33,102 nt of DNA, from NCBI GenBank assembly GCA_034434915.1, contig DAOTYE010000030.1, forward strand, positions 1 to 33,102, written 5' to 3'. A program made the translations under genes and the position numbers. Positions 23,562 to 30,859 of this stretch are shown piece after piece; position 1 is the first letter of the stretch; each line of letters opens with the position of its first letter. Source of the DNA: DAOTYE01 sp034434915 (lineage in GTDB: Bacteria; Chloroflexota; Dehalococcoidia; Dehalococcoidales; RBG-16-60-22). The notes under the pieces were generated by a model. The model ran no database searches. It saw only the letters and a program-made list of their open reading frames with translations, and had not been told where the DNA came from.

Positions 23562-24386
23562 GAAGAGTGCTAGCAGTTCATTCTTGCGGATAGAGGAGAG
23601 AAACAAATCCTTGAGTATAATATCGTTAATCTGGCTTTTATAGGTAAGCAACGCTTTCATTTTTAGCTCCAGAATATCTTCACTGAGGATAAAGCGTTGC
23701 CATGTCTCACCAAACCCCAGCAAACGCACCGGTGGCAGGAGATAAAGGTCAGGGTCAAATCGCCTGGGTCGCGGATAAATAAATTCATAGTGAACCAGAT
23801 ATTGATATGCAATCTTTTCACTTTCTTCTTCCTCAAGCATGCGGCTGATGATTTTGCCCGCAGTTGAGTGGTCAAGGTGATAGTCTTTTTGATGCGGGTA
23901 GATGATAACATCCGGATGATAGTCATCAATCTGCTTCTTGAATGATTGATAGAGGATTGCCTCTTTCTGTTTGTGCAGACCGCCATCCGGATAACCAAGA
24001 AAGACAAGGTTGTTTTCAGGCACGCCCAGAATCCCGGTGGCTTTTCTGAACTCAGCGTAGCGGATATCTTCTTTGCGGTGTTTGTTACCGTTAGTAATCA
24101 AGACTATTGTGACATCTGCACCCATCCTCGTTGCATAGGCAATGTATCCGCCAACAGCAATCGTCTCATCATCAGGATGAGGTGCAAAAACCAGTATTTT
24201 CTGCCCTGACACAGGCGGCGTGACGTCATCAAACAAATCAATGGCTTGCTGAGGGAGGACCTGAGGATAGATGAGATAGTAAAAAATGAGCCCCAGAGCG
24301 ATGATACAAACGGTGGCAATGAGTAGCCACAGGTTTCTTTTTCTTCTGAACAGTGTTTTCAAAAAAGCAGGGACTCTGGTGGTCAT
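23553..24386 (-). CDS. Membrane-anchored PIG-L family deacetylase
   Basis: This 277-aa zinc-dependent deacetylase belongs to the LmbE/PIG-L family, which removes N-acetyl groups from GlcNAc-type substrates. One N-terminal membrane segment (about 19-40, after a basic start) anchors the enzyme, with the catalytic domain probably outside the cytoplasmic membrane. The zinc motif is APHPDDE (68-74) and the third ligand lies in YHLDHSTAG. The start is 2 bases after the pyrD stop, so the two are co-translated, though no functional link is obvious. The substrate could be a cell-surface glycan or a glycolipid; sequence does not decide. Confidence 0.88.
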   Translation of the reverse strand: MTTRVPAFLKTLFRRKRNLWLLIATVCIIALGLIFYYLIYPQVLPQQAIDLFDDVTPPVSGQKILVFAPHPDDETIAVGGYIAYATRMGADVTIVLITNGNKHRKEDIRYAEFRKATGILGVPENNLVFLGYPDGGLHKQKEAILYQSFKKQIDDYHPDVIIYPHQKDYHLDHSTAGKIISRMLEEEESEKIAYQYLVHYEFIYPRPRRFDPDLYLLPPVRLLGFGETWQRFILSEDILELKMKALLTYKSQINDIILKDLFLSSIRKNELLALFSR

Positions 24387-24388
24387 GG

Positions 24389-25327
24389 TTATTTCCGCGC
24401 CACGCCGATGAGCTCAGTAAGGCTAGCCACACCCTCTTTCTTCATGAAGGCTTCAATCCCTTCAAGAACATCCAGCGGCGCAAGGGGATTGGCGAAGCTG
24501 GCAGTACCCACCTGGACGGCACTCGCCCCTGCCATGATGAACTCAATGGCATCCTGCGCCGTCATGATGCCACCACAGCCGATGACCGGAATACCCACCG
24601 CACCTGCCACCTGATAGACCACGGCAAGGGCTACCGGCTTCAGTGCCGGTCCGGAAAGCCCCCCGGTGATATTACCGAGGAGTGGTTTGCGCTTATCGGT
24701 GTCTATTGCCATGCCGCGGAGGGTATTGATTAAGGTGAGCGCGTCAGCACCGGCGGTGGCTACCGCCTGAGCAACCCTGACAATGTCCCCTGTGTTCGGT
24801 GTCAGCTTGACCAGGACCGGCAGAGATGTGGCTGACTTAACGGCGGCAGTTACCCTGGCGGCTGAGGCGGGGTCAGTGCCAAACTCAACACCGCCCGCCT
24901 GAACATTGGGACAGCTGATATTGACCTCAATGGCGCTCACGCCCGCCACGCCATCAAGTTTCTTCGCAATGTAAGCGTAATCTTCAGCCGTCTCCCCGGC
25001 GATATTGACAATAACCGGCACGCGCCATGTCGCCCAGATGGGCGCTTTCTCCTTTATGAGCGCCTCCACACCGATGTTCTGAAGCCCGATAGAGTTGAGC
25101 AAGCCGGCGTCAGTCTCCGCGATGCGCGGTTGCGGGTTGCCCTCACGCGGCTCACGGGTGGTCCCCTTGCACACGATGGCGCCCAGCTTCTGAATGTCAA
25201 ACAGGTGGTCTTCAGTGCCGTAGCCGAACGTCCCGGAAGCGGTCATCACCGGGTTGGCGAGCAGAAGCCCTTTTTTATGCTCCGGTGCCAGCTGAACTGA
25301 AAGGTCCGTTTCAAACCCTCCCTGCAT
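24389..25327 (-). CDS. pyrD: Dihydroorotate dehydrogenase, class 1B catalytic subunit
   Basis: This 312-aa FMN enzyme oxidises dihydroorotate to orotate in pyrimidine synthesis. Motifs are NPVMTASGTFGYG, LLNSIGLQN, NISCPNV with the catalytic-loop Cys of class 1, KLTPNTGDI, INTLRGMAID and IGCGGIMTAQDA. Class 1B enzymes normally pair with PyrK, which is not in the window. The ATG at 25327 has no ribosome-binding site; the promoter TATAAT ends 13 bases before it, giving a leader of about 7 bases. pyrF of the same pathway is at 30860. Confidence 0.93.
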   Translation of the reverse strand: MQGGFETDLSVQLAPEHKKGLLLANPVMTASGTFGYGTEDHLFDIQKLGAIVCKGTTREPREGNPQPRIAETDAGLLNSIGLQNIGVEALIKEKAPIWATWRVPVIVNIAGETAEDYAYIAKKLDGVAGVSAIEVNISCPNVQAGGVEFGTDPASAARVTAAVKSATSLPVLVKLTPNTGDIVRVAQAVATAGADALTLINTLRGMAIDTDKRKPLLGNITGGLSGPALKPVALAVVYQVAGAVGIPVIGCGGIMTAQDAIEFIMAGASAVQVGTASFANPLAPLDVLEGIEAFMKKEGVASLTELIGVARK

Positions 25328-25340
25328 TATTTGTTAATTG

Positions 25341-25370
25341 ATTATATGGTATGCGCTCCCTGAGAAACAA
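25341..25370 (-). promoter_or_regulatory. Promoter of pyrD
   Basis: On the minus strand, TTGTTT (25370-25365), 18 bases, then TATAAT (25346-25341) give a start near 25334, about 7 bases before the ATG. It lies back to back with the tRNA-Ser promoter, a few bases away. Confidence 0.55.
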
Positions 25371-25376
25371 GACCGT

Positions 25377-25406
25377 TTGAGGAAAAAGGCGTCATTATGA
25401 TATAGT
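25377..25406 (+). promoter_or_regulatory. Promoter of tRNA-Ser
   Basis: TTGAGG (25377-25382), 18 bases, then TATAGT (25401-25406) give a start near 25413, about 26 bases before the tRNA. miaB follows with no clear promoter of its own and may be co-transcribed. Confidence 0.55.
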
Positions 25407-25438
25407 AATCAAGGCGAAAGTATTGTGTCACCCGGTGA

Positions 25439-25530
25439 GGAGGGATCGCATAGTGGTCTAGTGCGGGCGCCTGCTAAGCGCTTGCCCCGCGAAAGCGGGG
25501 TCGTGGGTTCGAATCCCACTCCCTCCGCCA
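25439..25530 (+). tRNA. tRNA-Ser (anticodon GCT)
   Basis: The 7-bp acceptor stem GGAGGGA/TCCCTCC, D-arm, anticodon stem GGCGC/GCGCT with loop CTGCTAA (GCT at 25473-25475), a long variable arm CCCCGC-GAAA-GCGGGG as in class II tRNAs, and a perfect T-stem GTGGG/CCCAC all fold. CCA is encoded. It reads AGC and AGT. Confidence 0.96.
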
Positions 25531-25600
25531 TGTGAAACCGCCCGCCGTTTAGTGGCTATCCTTCCCTGAAGAAATTATTCCACCATCCAGAGCGGAAACC

Positions 25601-26848
25601 ATGCCTCACTATTATATCTGGACAATAGGCTGTCAGATGAACCAGGCGGAGTCAGAGCGGCTGGCAAGCTTTCTGGAGCGCTCCGGCTATGAAGCCGCTA
25701 CCCGCGCTGAGGACGCAGACATCATTGTCCTCAATAGCTGTGTGGTGCGCCAGAGCGCGGAAACCAAAGTGGTTAACAAAATCAGGTCGCTCAGGCACCT
25801 CAAGGAGCTCTGCCGTGACAAAATCATCGCCGTAACTGGCTGTCTGGTCAATTCAGAAACTGACCAGCTGAAAAGGGACTTCCCTTATGTCAACTACTTT
25901 TTCCCGGCAGGAGGCTCTCTGCCCTTATTTAAGGCTGACTCCACCTCTTCACTGCCGGCGCGCCCGTCCCCGTGCGTCTTCGTGCCCATCATGCAAGGCT
26001 GTAATAACTTCTGCGCTTACTGCATTGTCCCCTACCGCCGCGGCAGAGAGCGGAGCCGTCCCATCGCCGAAATTGTCTGCGAGGTAAAAGAACTGGTGCG
26101 CCGCGGCGCGCGGGAAGTAACCCTGCTGGGGCAGAACGTTGACTCCTACGGGCACGACCTGCCGGAAAAACCAGACTTGGCTGACCTGCTCACTGAACTT
26201 AATGGTATAGACGGACTGTGGCGCATCCGCTTCTTGACCAACCACCCCAAAGACATGAGCCGCAGGCTGATTGACGCCATAGCCTCTCTGGATAAGGTCT
26301 GCGAGCACCTCAGCCTGCCGGTCCAGGCAGGAAGCAATGAAATCCTCAGAGCCATGCGGCGCGGCTATACCGTTGAGCAATACCGCGAAATCATCAGCCT
26401 CATCCGTGCAAAAGTCCCTGACATCGCTCTGAGCACGGACGTCATCGTGGGCTTCCCTTCTGAAACGAAGGAACAATTTCAAGAAACGGTCAGACTGCTT
26501 TCTGAGGTAAAATTTGACACTGTTCATGTCGCCGCGTATTCTCCGCGACCCGGCACCATCGCCGCGCGGGAGATGAAAGACAATGTTCCTCAGAAGGAGA
26601 AGAAAGAGAGGCTGGAAATTATTGAGCACTTGCAGGAGAAAATAGTGGCGGAAATCAATGCCCGGCTTCTCAATGAGACGGTTGAAATTCTGGTTGAAGG
26701 GAAAGTGAAAGGCAAGTGGCAAGGACGGACGCGTTCTGCTAAACTGGTATTCTACAGTGACAGCGGCGACTGGCTGGGAAAGCTGGTCAGAGTGAAGGTG
26801 ACCAATACCAGCCCGTGGTCGCTTCAGGGTGAACTAAGCAAGGAATAA
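25601..26848 (+). CDS. miaB: tRNA-2-methylthio-N6-dimethylallyladenosine synthase MiaB
   Basis: This 415-aa radical-SAM methylthiotransferase acts on i6A37 of tRNAs reading UNN codons. The N-terminal cluster Cys are in TIGCQMNQAE, LNSCVVR and VTGCLVN; the radical-SAM motif is GCNNFCAYCIVPYRRG; LLGQNVDSYG is a MiaB signature, and a TRAM domain ends the protein. It is shorter than E. coli MiaB (474 aa), mostly at the N-terminus. It follows tRNA-Ser by 70 bases. Its stop codon lies in the first unit of a perfect 16-bp tandem repeat. The paralogue MtaB is at 6299. Confidence 0.92.
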   Translation: MPHYYIWTIGCQMNQAESERLASFLERSGYEAATRAEDADIIVLNSCVVRQSAETKVVNKIRSLRHLKELCRDKIIAVTGCLVNSETDQLKRDFPYVNYFFPAGGSLPLFKADSTSSLPARPSPCVFVPIMQGCNNFCAYCIVPYRRGRERSRPIAEIVCEVKELVRRGAREVTLLGQNVDSYGHDLPEKPDLADLLTELNGIDGLWRIRFLTNHPKDMSRRLIDAIASLDKVCEHLSLPVQAGSNEILRAMRRGYTVEQYREIISLIRAKVPDIALSTDVIVGFPSETKEQFQETVRLLSEVKFDTVHVAAYSPRPGTIAAREMKDNVPQKEKKERLEIIEHLQEKIVAEINARLLNETVEILVEGKVKGKWQGRTRSAKLVFYSDSGDWLGKLVRVKVTNTSPWSLQGELSKE

Positions 26849-26872
26849 TTATTAAGAGGAATAATTATTAAG
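26841..26872. repeat. Perfect 16-bp tandem duplication at the miaB-yajC junction
   Basis: AGGAATAATTATTAAG occurs twice in a row (26841-26856 and 26857-26872). The first copy includes the miaB stop codon and the second leads straight into the yajC ribosome-binding site (AAGGAGG). Each unit contains the palindrome AATAATTATT. Confidence 0.9.
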
Positions 26873-26880
26873 GAGGCAAC

Positions 26881-27234
26881 ATGATAAAACGCGGACTGAT
26901 TTTGTCAGCACTCATCGCCATCATTGCTATTCTGGGCGGTTGCTTGCCACAGCAGGCTCCACCGGAAGGTGGGCAGACCGGGTTTGACTGGAGCATCATT
27001 ATCTTTCTGGTTCTTATCTTTGCGGTTTTCTACTTCCTCATGATAAGACCACAGCGCAGGCGTCAGAAACAGCATGAAACCATGGTCCAGGAACTGCAAA
27101 AGGGTGACAAAATAATCACTGCCGGCGGCATCTACGGAGAGATTGAAAGCATTGACGAAAGCACCATCGTCATGAAGGTGGAATCAGGCGCCACTGTCCG
27201 TGTCGCCAAGGGCAGTGTCCTGGGCAAGCGGTAA
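26881..27234 (+). CDS. yajC: Preprotein translocase accessory subunit YajC, with a lipobox
   Basis: This 117-aa protein associates with SecDF in other bacteria. The YajC core is clear: a membrane helix (about 37-55, WSIIIFLVLIFAVFYFLMI) followed by RPQRRRQKQHETMVQELQKGDKIITAGGIYGEI. Unusually, it has an additional N-terminal segment with basic MIKR, a hydrophobic stretch and a lipobox LGGC (Cys21), so it may be processed and lipidated by the Lgt encoded at 15964. AAGGAGG precedes the ATG by 5-6 bases. SecD/SecF do not follow; nadB starts 13 bases later. Confidence 0.88.
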   Translation: MIKRGLILSALIAIIAILGGCLPQQAPPEGGQTGFDWSIIIFLVLIFAVFYFLMIRPQRRRQKQHETMVQELQKGDKIITAGGIYGEIESIDESTIVMKVESGATVRVAKGSVLGKR

Positions 27235-27247
27235 AAGCAACAGGCGC

Positions 27248-28789
27248 ATGAAGCGGTACGACTTTGTCATTGTGGGTAGCGGCATTGCCGGGCTCTATAC
27301 TGCCCTTCTAGCTAAGGACCACGGGAGCGTGCTCGTCATCACTAAGGGCAGTATAGAGGATTGTAACACCAGACATGCCCAGGGCGGCATTGCGGCGGCA
27401 ATCGGCAGGAATGATTCGCCTGAATTGCATTTCAAAGACACCATCGCCGCCGGCGCCGGCTTATGCGATGAAGAAGCGGTGCGTATTCTCGTCACTGAGG
27501 CTCCCGCCCGCATCGCAGACCTGGTAACGTTCGGCGTGCCGTTTGATACTGTTAATGGTGAAGTCGCCCTCACGCTTGAAGCCGCCCACAGTGTCCCACG
27601 CATACTTCACGCGGGCGGTGATGCCACCGGTGAGCACATTGAGACCACACTAAGCCGGCTCGTCCGCCTATCCCGCATCAAAGTGCTGGAGGACAGCCTG
27701 GTTACTGGGATTATCGTAGAAAATGGCACAGCCACAGGCGTGCATGCTCTTGACTGTCGGACTCAGTCAGCACAGGAATTCGCCTGCCGCAATCTCATCC
27801 TGGCGACCGGTGGCGCCGGTCAGCTCTTCAAATTCAACACAAACTCAGAAGTAGCCACTGGAGACGGGGTCGCCCTCGCCTTCCGCGCCGGAGCAGATAT
27901 TGCGGATATGGAGTTCTTCCAGTTTCACCCCACCGCCCTCCACCTTCCCGGCGTGACGCCCTTTCTCATCTCCGAGGCGGTGCGCGGCGAAGGAGGCATC
28001 CTGCGCAACAAGGAGGGCCGCCGCTTCATGACGGACTATACTCCCCAGGGAGAGCTTGCGCCCCGCGATGTAGTCACCAGAAGCATCCTTTATGAGATGG
28101 AAAAGACAGAAGCCGACCATGTTTTCATGGATGTCACCCATCTCTCGCCCCAGCTCATCACCACCCGCTTCCCGCACATCTATCGTTTCTGCCTGGAGCA
28201 CGGGCTGGACATTACCAGAGAGCTTATTCCTGTGGCACCGGCGGCACATTACATGATGGGCGGGGTTAAAACCAATAGCTGGGGAGAGACAAACATCAGC
28301 GGCCTTTTTGCCGCCGGAGAGACCGCCTGCACCGGTGTCCATGGCGCCAACCGCCTTGCCTCAAACTCAATGCTGGAGGTGGTGGTCTTCAGCCGGAGAA
28401 TCATTGAGCGCACACTCAGAGGAAGCAAAGCCGTGAGAGAAGCCGCCAAAAAGACGGAAGAACGTTTTCATTTACCACAAAGAAGAGCACCAAAGAAGAT
28501 GCCTGTTCCCAGCCGCGCCGCCTTGCAAAAACTGATGTGGGACAAAGTGGGCGTCATCCGTGAAAAAACCGGACTGACAGAAGCCGCCACCACCCTCGCT
28601 GGCTGGGAACAGTGCCTGCCTACTGCCGCTGACCGCCCCGCTCAGGAGCTATACAATATGGTGCTCACCGGCAGGCTTATGACTGAAGCCGCCTTGCTGA
28701 GGGAAGAAAGCCGCGGGGCACACTTCCGCTCTGATTTTCCGCAGACCTCCCCTGAATGGCAAAAACACATCGTTTTTAATAAGTCCTGA
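27248..28789 (+). CDS. nadB: L-aspartate oxidase
   Basis: This 513-aa FAD enzyme oxidises aspartate to iminoaspartate, the first step of de novo NAD synthesis; in anaerobes fumarate can be the electron acceptor. Motifs are VGSGIAGLYTALLA (dinucleotide fold), CNTRHAQGGIAAA, GGAGQLFKFNTNSEVATGDG-type FAD contacts, EFFQFHPTALH, HYMMGGV and NRLASNSMLE, with a C-terminal helical domain. ATG 27248 fits the family start; the frame extends upstream into yajC but without support. nadC follows 10 bases later. NadA, the next step, is not in the window. Confidence 0.94.
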   Translation: MKRYDFVIVGSGIAGLYTALLAKDHGSVLVITKGSIEDCNTRHAQGGIAAAIGRNDSPELHFKDTIAAGAGLCDEEAVRILVTEAPARIADLVTFGVPFDTVNGEVALTLEAAHSVPRILHAGGDATGEHIETTLSRLVRLSRIKVLEDSLVTGIIVENGTATGVHALDCRTQSAQEFACRNLILATGGAGQLFKFNTNSEVATGDGVALAFRAGADIADMEFFQFHPTALHLPGVTPFLISEAVRGEGGILRNKEGRRFMTDYTPQGELAPRDVVTRSILYEMEKTEADHVFMDVTHLSPQLITTRFPHIYRFCLEHGLDITRELIPVAPAAHYMMGGVKTNSWGETNISGLFAAGETACTGVHGANRLASNSMLEVVVFSRRIIERTLRGSKAVREAAKKTEERFHLPQRRAPKKMPVPSRAALQKLMWDKVGVIREKTGLTEAATTLAGWEQCLPTAADRPAQELYNMVLTGRLMTEAALLREESRGAHFRSDFPQTSPEWQKHIVFNKS

Positions 28790-28799
28790 AGGATGAACC

Positions 28800-29681
28800 A
28801 TGGCAATACCGAGATTATCACCGGAAGAGCAAATGGACCGCATCGTTGAGCTAGCCCTTGCTGAAGATTTGGGTCAGGGAGACGTAACCACGGACAGTCT
28901 CATACCGCCCGATTTATACGGAAAAGCAATTATCCTCATTAAAGAAGAGGGTATCATTTCCGGGCTGGATATTGCTAAAAAAGTGTTCCATAAAGTAGAC
29001 CCCTCTCTCACGTTTACTGTGCTGATACCTGACGGAAAGGGAGTTAAATCCGGGGACATTGTTGCTACGGTGAGCGGACGGGTCGCCAGCATCCTTAAGG
29101 CGGAGAGGACCGCCCTGAATTTCCTCCAGCGCCTGAGCGGCATCAGCACACAGGCATCCCGCTATGTGACTAAAGTCCGCGGCTTGAAGTGCAATATTGT
29201 GGACACCCGCAAGACCACGCCCGGTCTGCGCCTGCTGGAGAAATACGCCGTGAAGACCGGAGGCGGTAAAAATCACCGTCTTCACCTCGGAGATGGCATC
29301 CTCATCAAAGATAACCACCTTGTCGCCCTGCGCCATCTGGGTATGAGCCTGAAAGACATCGTCGCCACGGCGAAAAAGAAAGCCCCAAAGGGAGTCTGGG
29401 TTGAGGTGGAGGTAACCAGTGAAAGTGAAGCAAAGGAAGTTTCTGAAGCCGGGGCCGATATGGTGATGCTGGACAATATGCGCCCGGACGAAATGAAGAA
29501 GGTGGTGCGCACCCTGCCGTCTCACATCAAGACAGAGGCATCCGGCGGCATCACTCTGGAAAATGTCCGTGACGCGGCGGAATCAGGGGTTGACCTCATC
29601 TCCATAGGTGCGCTGACCCACTCACCGAAGGCGCTCAATATCAGCCTTGAGCTTGAGCCACAGTCGCTCACGCGCCGCTAG
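28800..29681 (+). CDS. nadC: Nicotinate-nucleotide diphosphorylase (carboxylating)
   Basis: This 293-aa quinolinate phosphoribosyltransferase converts quinolinate and PRPP to nicotinate mononucleotide in NAD synthesis. Signatures are ALAEDLGQGDVTTD, ERTALNFLQRLSGIST, VDTRKTTPGLR, KTGGGKNHRLHLGDGILIKDNH and EASGGITLENV; all are intact and length is normal. ATG 28800 follows GAAGGATG. It ends the miaB-yajC-nadB-nadC gene run; 183 bases without a clear gene separate it from dtd. Confidence 0.96.
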   Translation: MAIPRLSPEEQMDRIVELALAEDLGQGDVTTDSLIPPDLYGKAIILIKEEGIISGLDIAKKVFHKVDPSLTFTVLIPDGKGVKSGDIVATVSGRVASILKAERTALNFLQRLSGISTQASRYVTKVRGLKCNIVDTRKTTPGLRLLEKYAVKTGGGKNHRLHLGDGILIKDNHLVALRHLGMSLKDIVATAKKKAPKGVWVEVEVTSESEAKEVSEAGADMVMLDNMRPDEMKKVVRTLPSHIKTEASGGITLENVRDAAESGVDLISIGALTHSPKALNISLELEPQSLTRR

Positions 29682-29746
29682 CCCCATCTTGAGCTAGCCC
29701 CCCCGTTCTCAGGAGCGCCTCATCAGAAAGAACCTGCCACGCCTCC

Positions 29747-29854
29747 CTACTCCCCACCGGCGACGATTTTTCCTCCCTCAGGTATAACCGCCCGCGTGCA
29801 CCGCGCCCGTACCAGCCCAATGTCATAGGAAGTGATGACCTGCATCATCAGCAT
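29747..29854 (-). CDS. Possible 35-aa frame after dtd
   Basis: ATG 29854 opens a 35-codon frame (MLMMQVITSYDIGLVRARCT...) 10 bases after the dtd stop, with no ribosome-binding site. It fills part of the 183-base gap between dtd and nadC. No family is recognised; it may be a decayed gene end or chance. The rest of the gap holds only a direct repeat GAGCTAGCCCC-like stretch near 29679-29703. Confidence 0.2.
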   Translation of the reverse strand: MLMMQVITSYDIGLVRARCTRAVIPEGGKIVAGGE

Positions 29855-29864
29855 TTAACGTGTG

Positions 29865-30335
29865 TTACTTTTGTACCGGGCCAAATTTTTCTCTGCTGTC
29901 CAGCATAAGAGTGACCGGACCATCATTGATAATTTCCACCTGCATGTGCGCCTGGAAACGCCCGGTCTCCACCCTGAGCCCGCTGGCGCTGGCTTCCTGA
30001 ACAAAATACTCAAACAGCTTCTCTGCCTGCGCCGGCGGCATCGCCGCATCAAAGCTGGGACGCCTTCCCTTCCGCGCGTCTCCCATGAGGGTGAACTGGC
30101 TGATAAGCAGTAGCTCACCGCGCACGTCCAGCGCAGACAGGTTGAACTTACCGTCGCTATCCGGGAAAATGCGCAGATTGACCACTTTCTGCACCAGGTA
30201 CTGCGCATCTTTTTCCGTGTCTTCATTTGCCACACCCACCAGCACCACCAGTCCTCTCCCTATCTTCCCCACCACCTCACCATTTACGGTTACGGAAGCC
30301 CGGCTGACCCTCTGCACCAGTGCCCTCATCGTCAA
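29865..30335 (-). CDS. dtd: D-aminoacyl-tRNA deacylase
   Basis: This 156-aa DTD-family enzyme hydrolyses D-aminoacyl-tRNA (and Gly-tRNA-Ala), proofreading chirality. Catalytic motifs are SQFTL (79-83) and NDGPVT (137-142), which carries the cross-subunit Gly-cisPro. Length is normal. A TTG at 30335 fits the GAGGTG site spacing best; ATG 30329, two codons later, is possible and gives the family start MRALVQRV. The promoter TTGCCT-17-TAAAAT (30392-30364) overlaps a perfect LacI-type palindrome. Confidence 0.94.
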   Translation of the reverse strand: MTMRALVQRVSRASVTVNGEVVGKIGRGLVVLVGVANEDTEKDAQYLVQKVVNLRIFPDSDGKFNLSALDVRGELLLISQFTLMGDARKGRRPSFDAAMPPAQAEKLFEYFVQEASASGLRVETGRFQAHMQVEIINDGPVTLMLDSREKFGPVQK

Positions 30336-30363
30336 TTTATCACCTCAGACAAATTCGCCACTT

Positions 30364-30392
30364 ATTTTAACGGACTGCCAGATTAAAGGCAA
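30364..30392 (-). promoter_or_regulatory. Promoter of dtd
   Basis: On the minus strand, TTGCCT (30392-30387), 17 bases, then TAAAAT (30369-30364) give a start near 30357 and a leader of about 21 bases that includes the ribosome-binding site. Confidence 0.6.
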
Positions 30393-30401
30393 ACGTTTGC
30401 C
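30388..30401. promoter_or_regulatory. LacI-family-type operator palindrome
   Basis: GGCAAACGTTTGCC is a perfect 14-bp palindrome with the central AAACGTTT of LacI/PurR-type operators. It overlaps the -35 box of dtd and lies just upstream of the predicted rightward promoter at 30408. No LacI-family gene is in the window. Confidence 0.45.
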
Positions 30402-30407
30402 CAGCCC

Positions 30408-30437
30408 TAGACTTTTACCCCGGAAAAGGTTTAGAAT
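30408..30437 (+). promoter_or_regulatory. Weak rightward promoter before the SWIM gene
   Basis: TAGACT (30408-30413), 18 bases, then TAGAAT (30432-30437) give a start near 30444. It would produce a leader of about 100 bases that runs into the hairpin at 30505. Confidence 0.35.
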
Positions 30438-30504
30438 AAGGATGCAGGAAAAGACCATGGAAAGCAGTGGTAGAGAATAATGGGAGTCAGCATACAGTTA
30501 ACAG

Positions 30505-30545
30505 GAAGCACTGTGCCTGAACCAAGCCAGTGCTTCTTATTTTTT
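30505..30545 (+). terminator. Intrinsic terminator in the leader of the SWIM gene (attenuator candidate)
   Basis: A perfect 9-bp stem GAAGCACTG (30505-30513) / CAGTGCTTC (30528-30536) with a 14-base loop is followed by TTATTTTTT (30537-30545). The ribosome-binding site AAGGAGG of the SWIM gene begins at the next base. No rightward gene ends upstream, so this terminates a leader or a short RNA. Confidence 0.7.
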
Positions 30546-30556
30546 AAGGAGGTGGC

Positions 30557-30823
30557 ATGATGCAGTCCAGCTTGATTAGCAAAGTGGAAAAAGCAAAGCG
30601 CTATGCTCAGGAGACCGACCGCATCACCTTCTCCGATTTTTCGGTCACGTTCCGCGGCGATAATCACACCTATACTACCGGCTATAAAGATGGCAAATGG
30701 CACTGCACCTGCAATTTCTTCTCAAGCTGGGGGCTGTGCAGTCACACCATGGCGCTCCAGAAAGTGCTGGAGAATATGCTCCCACCGGAAGCCAAGACCG
30801 CGCACCAGGAAGCCTTCCGTTAA
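30557..30823 (+). CDS. Stand-alone SWIM zinc-finger protein
   Basis: This 88-aa protein consists of little more than a SWIM domain, with zinc ligands Cys50, Cys52, Cys61 and His63 (CTCNFFSSWGLCSH, CxCx8CxH). SWIM domains bind DNA or protein in helicases, transposases and recombination factors; a single-domain form has no assigned role. AAGGAGG lies 5 bases before ATG 30557, directly after an intrinsic terminator. pyrF follows 36 bases later. The zinc domain is clear; the cellular role is not. Confidence 0.85.
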   Translation: MMQSSLISKVEKAKRYAQETDRITFSDFSVTFRGDNHTYTTGYKDGKWHCTCNFFSSWGLCSHTMALQKVLENMLPPEAKTAHQEAFR

Positions 30824-30859
30824 TAACGGCTTCTGCCGCCATGGGCACATGGAGGAAGT

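Noticed and set aside
25439..25530. Stem CCCCGC-GAAA-GCGGGG considered as a terminator
   Set aside because: It is the long variable arm of tRNA-Ser and has no T-run.
27200..27247. Upstream extension of nadB into yajC
   Set aside because: The extra residues are out of frame with yajC coding and unlike NadB starts; ATG 27248 gives the conserved start.
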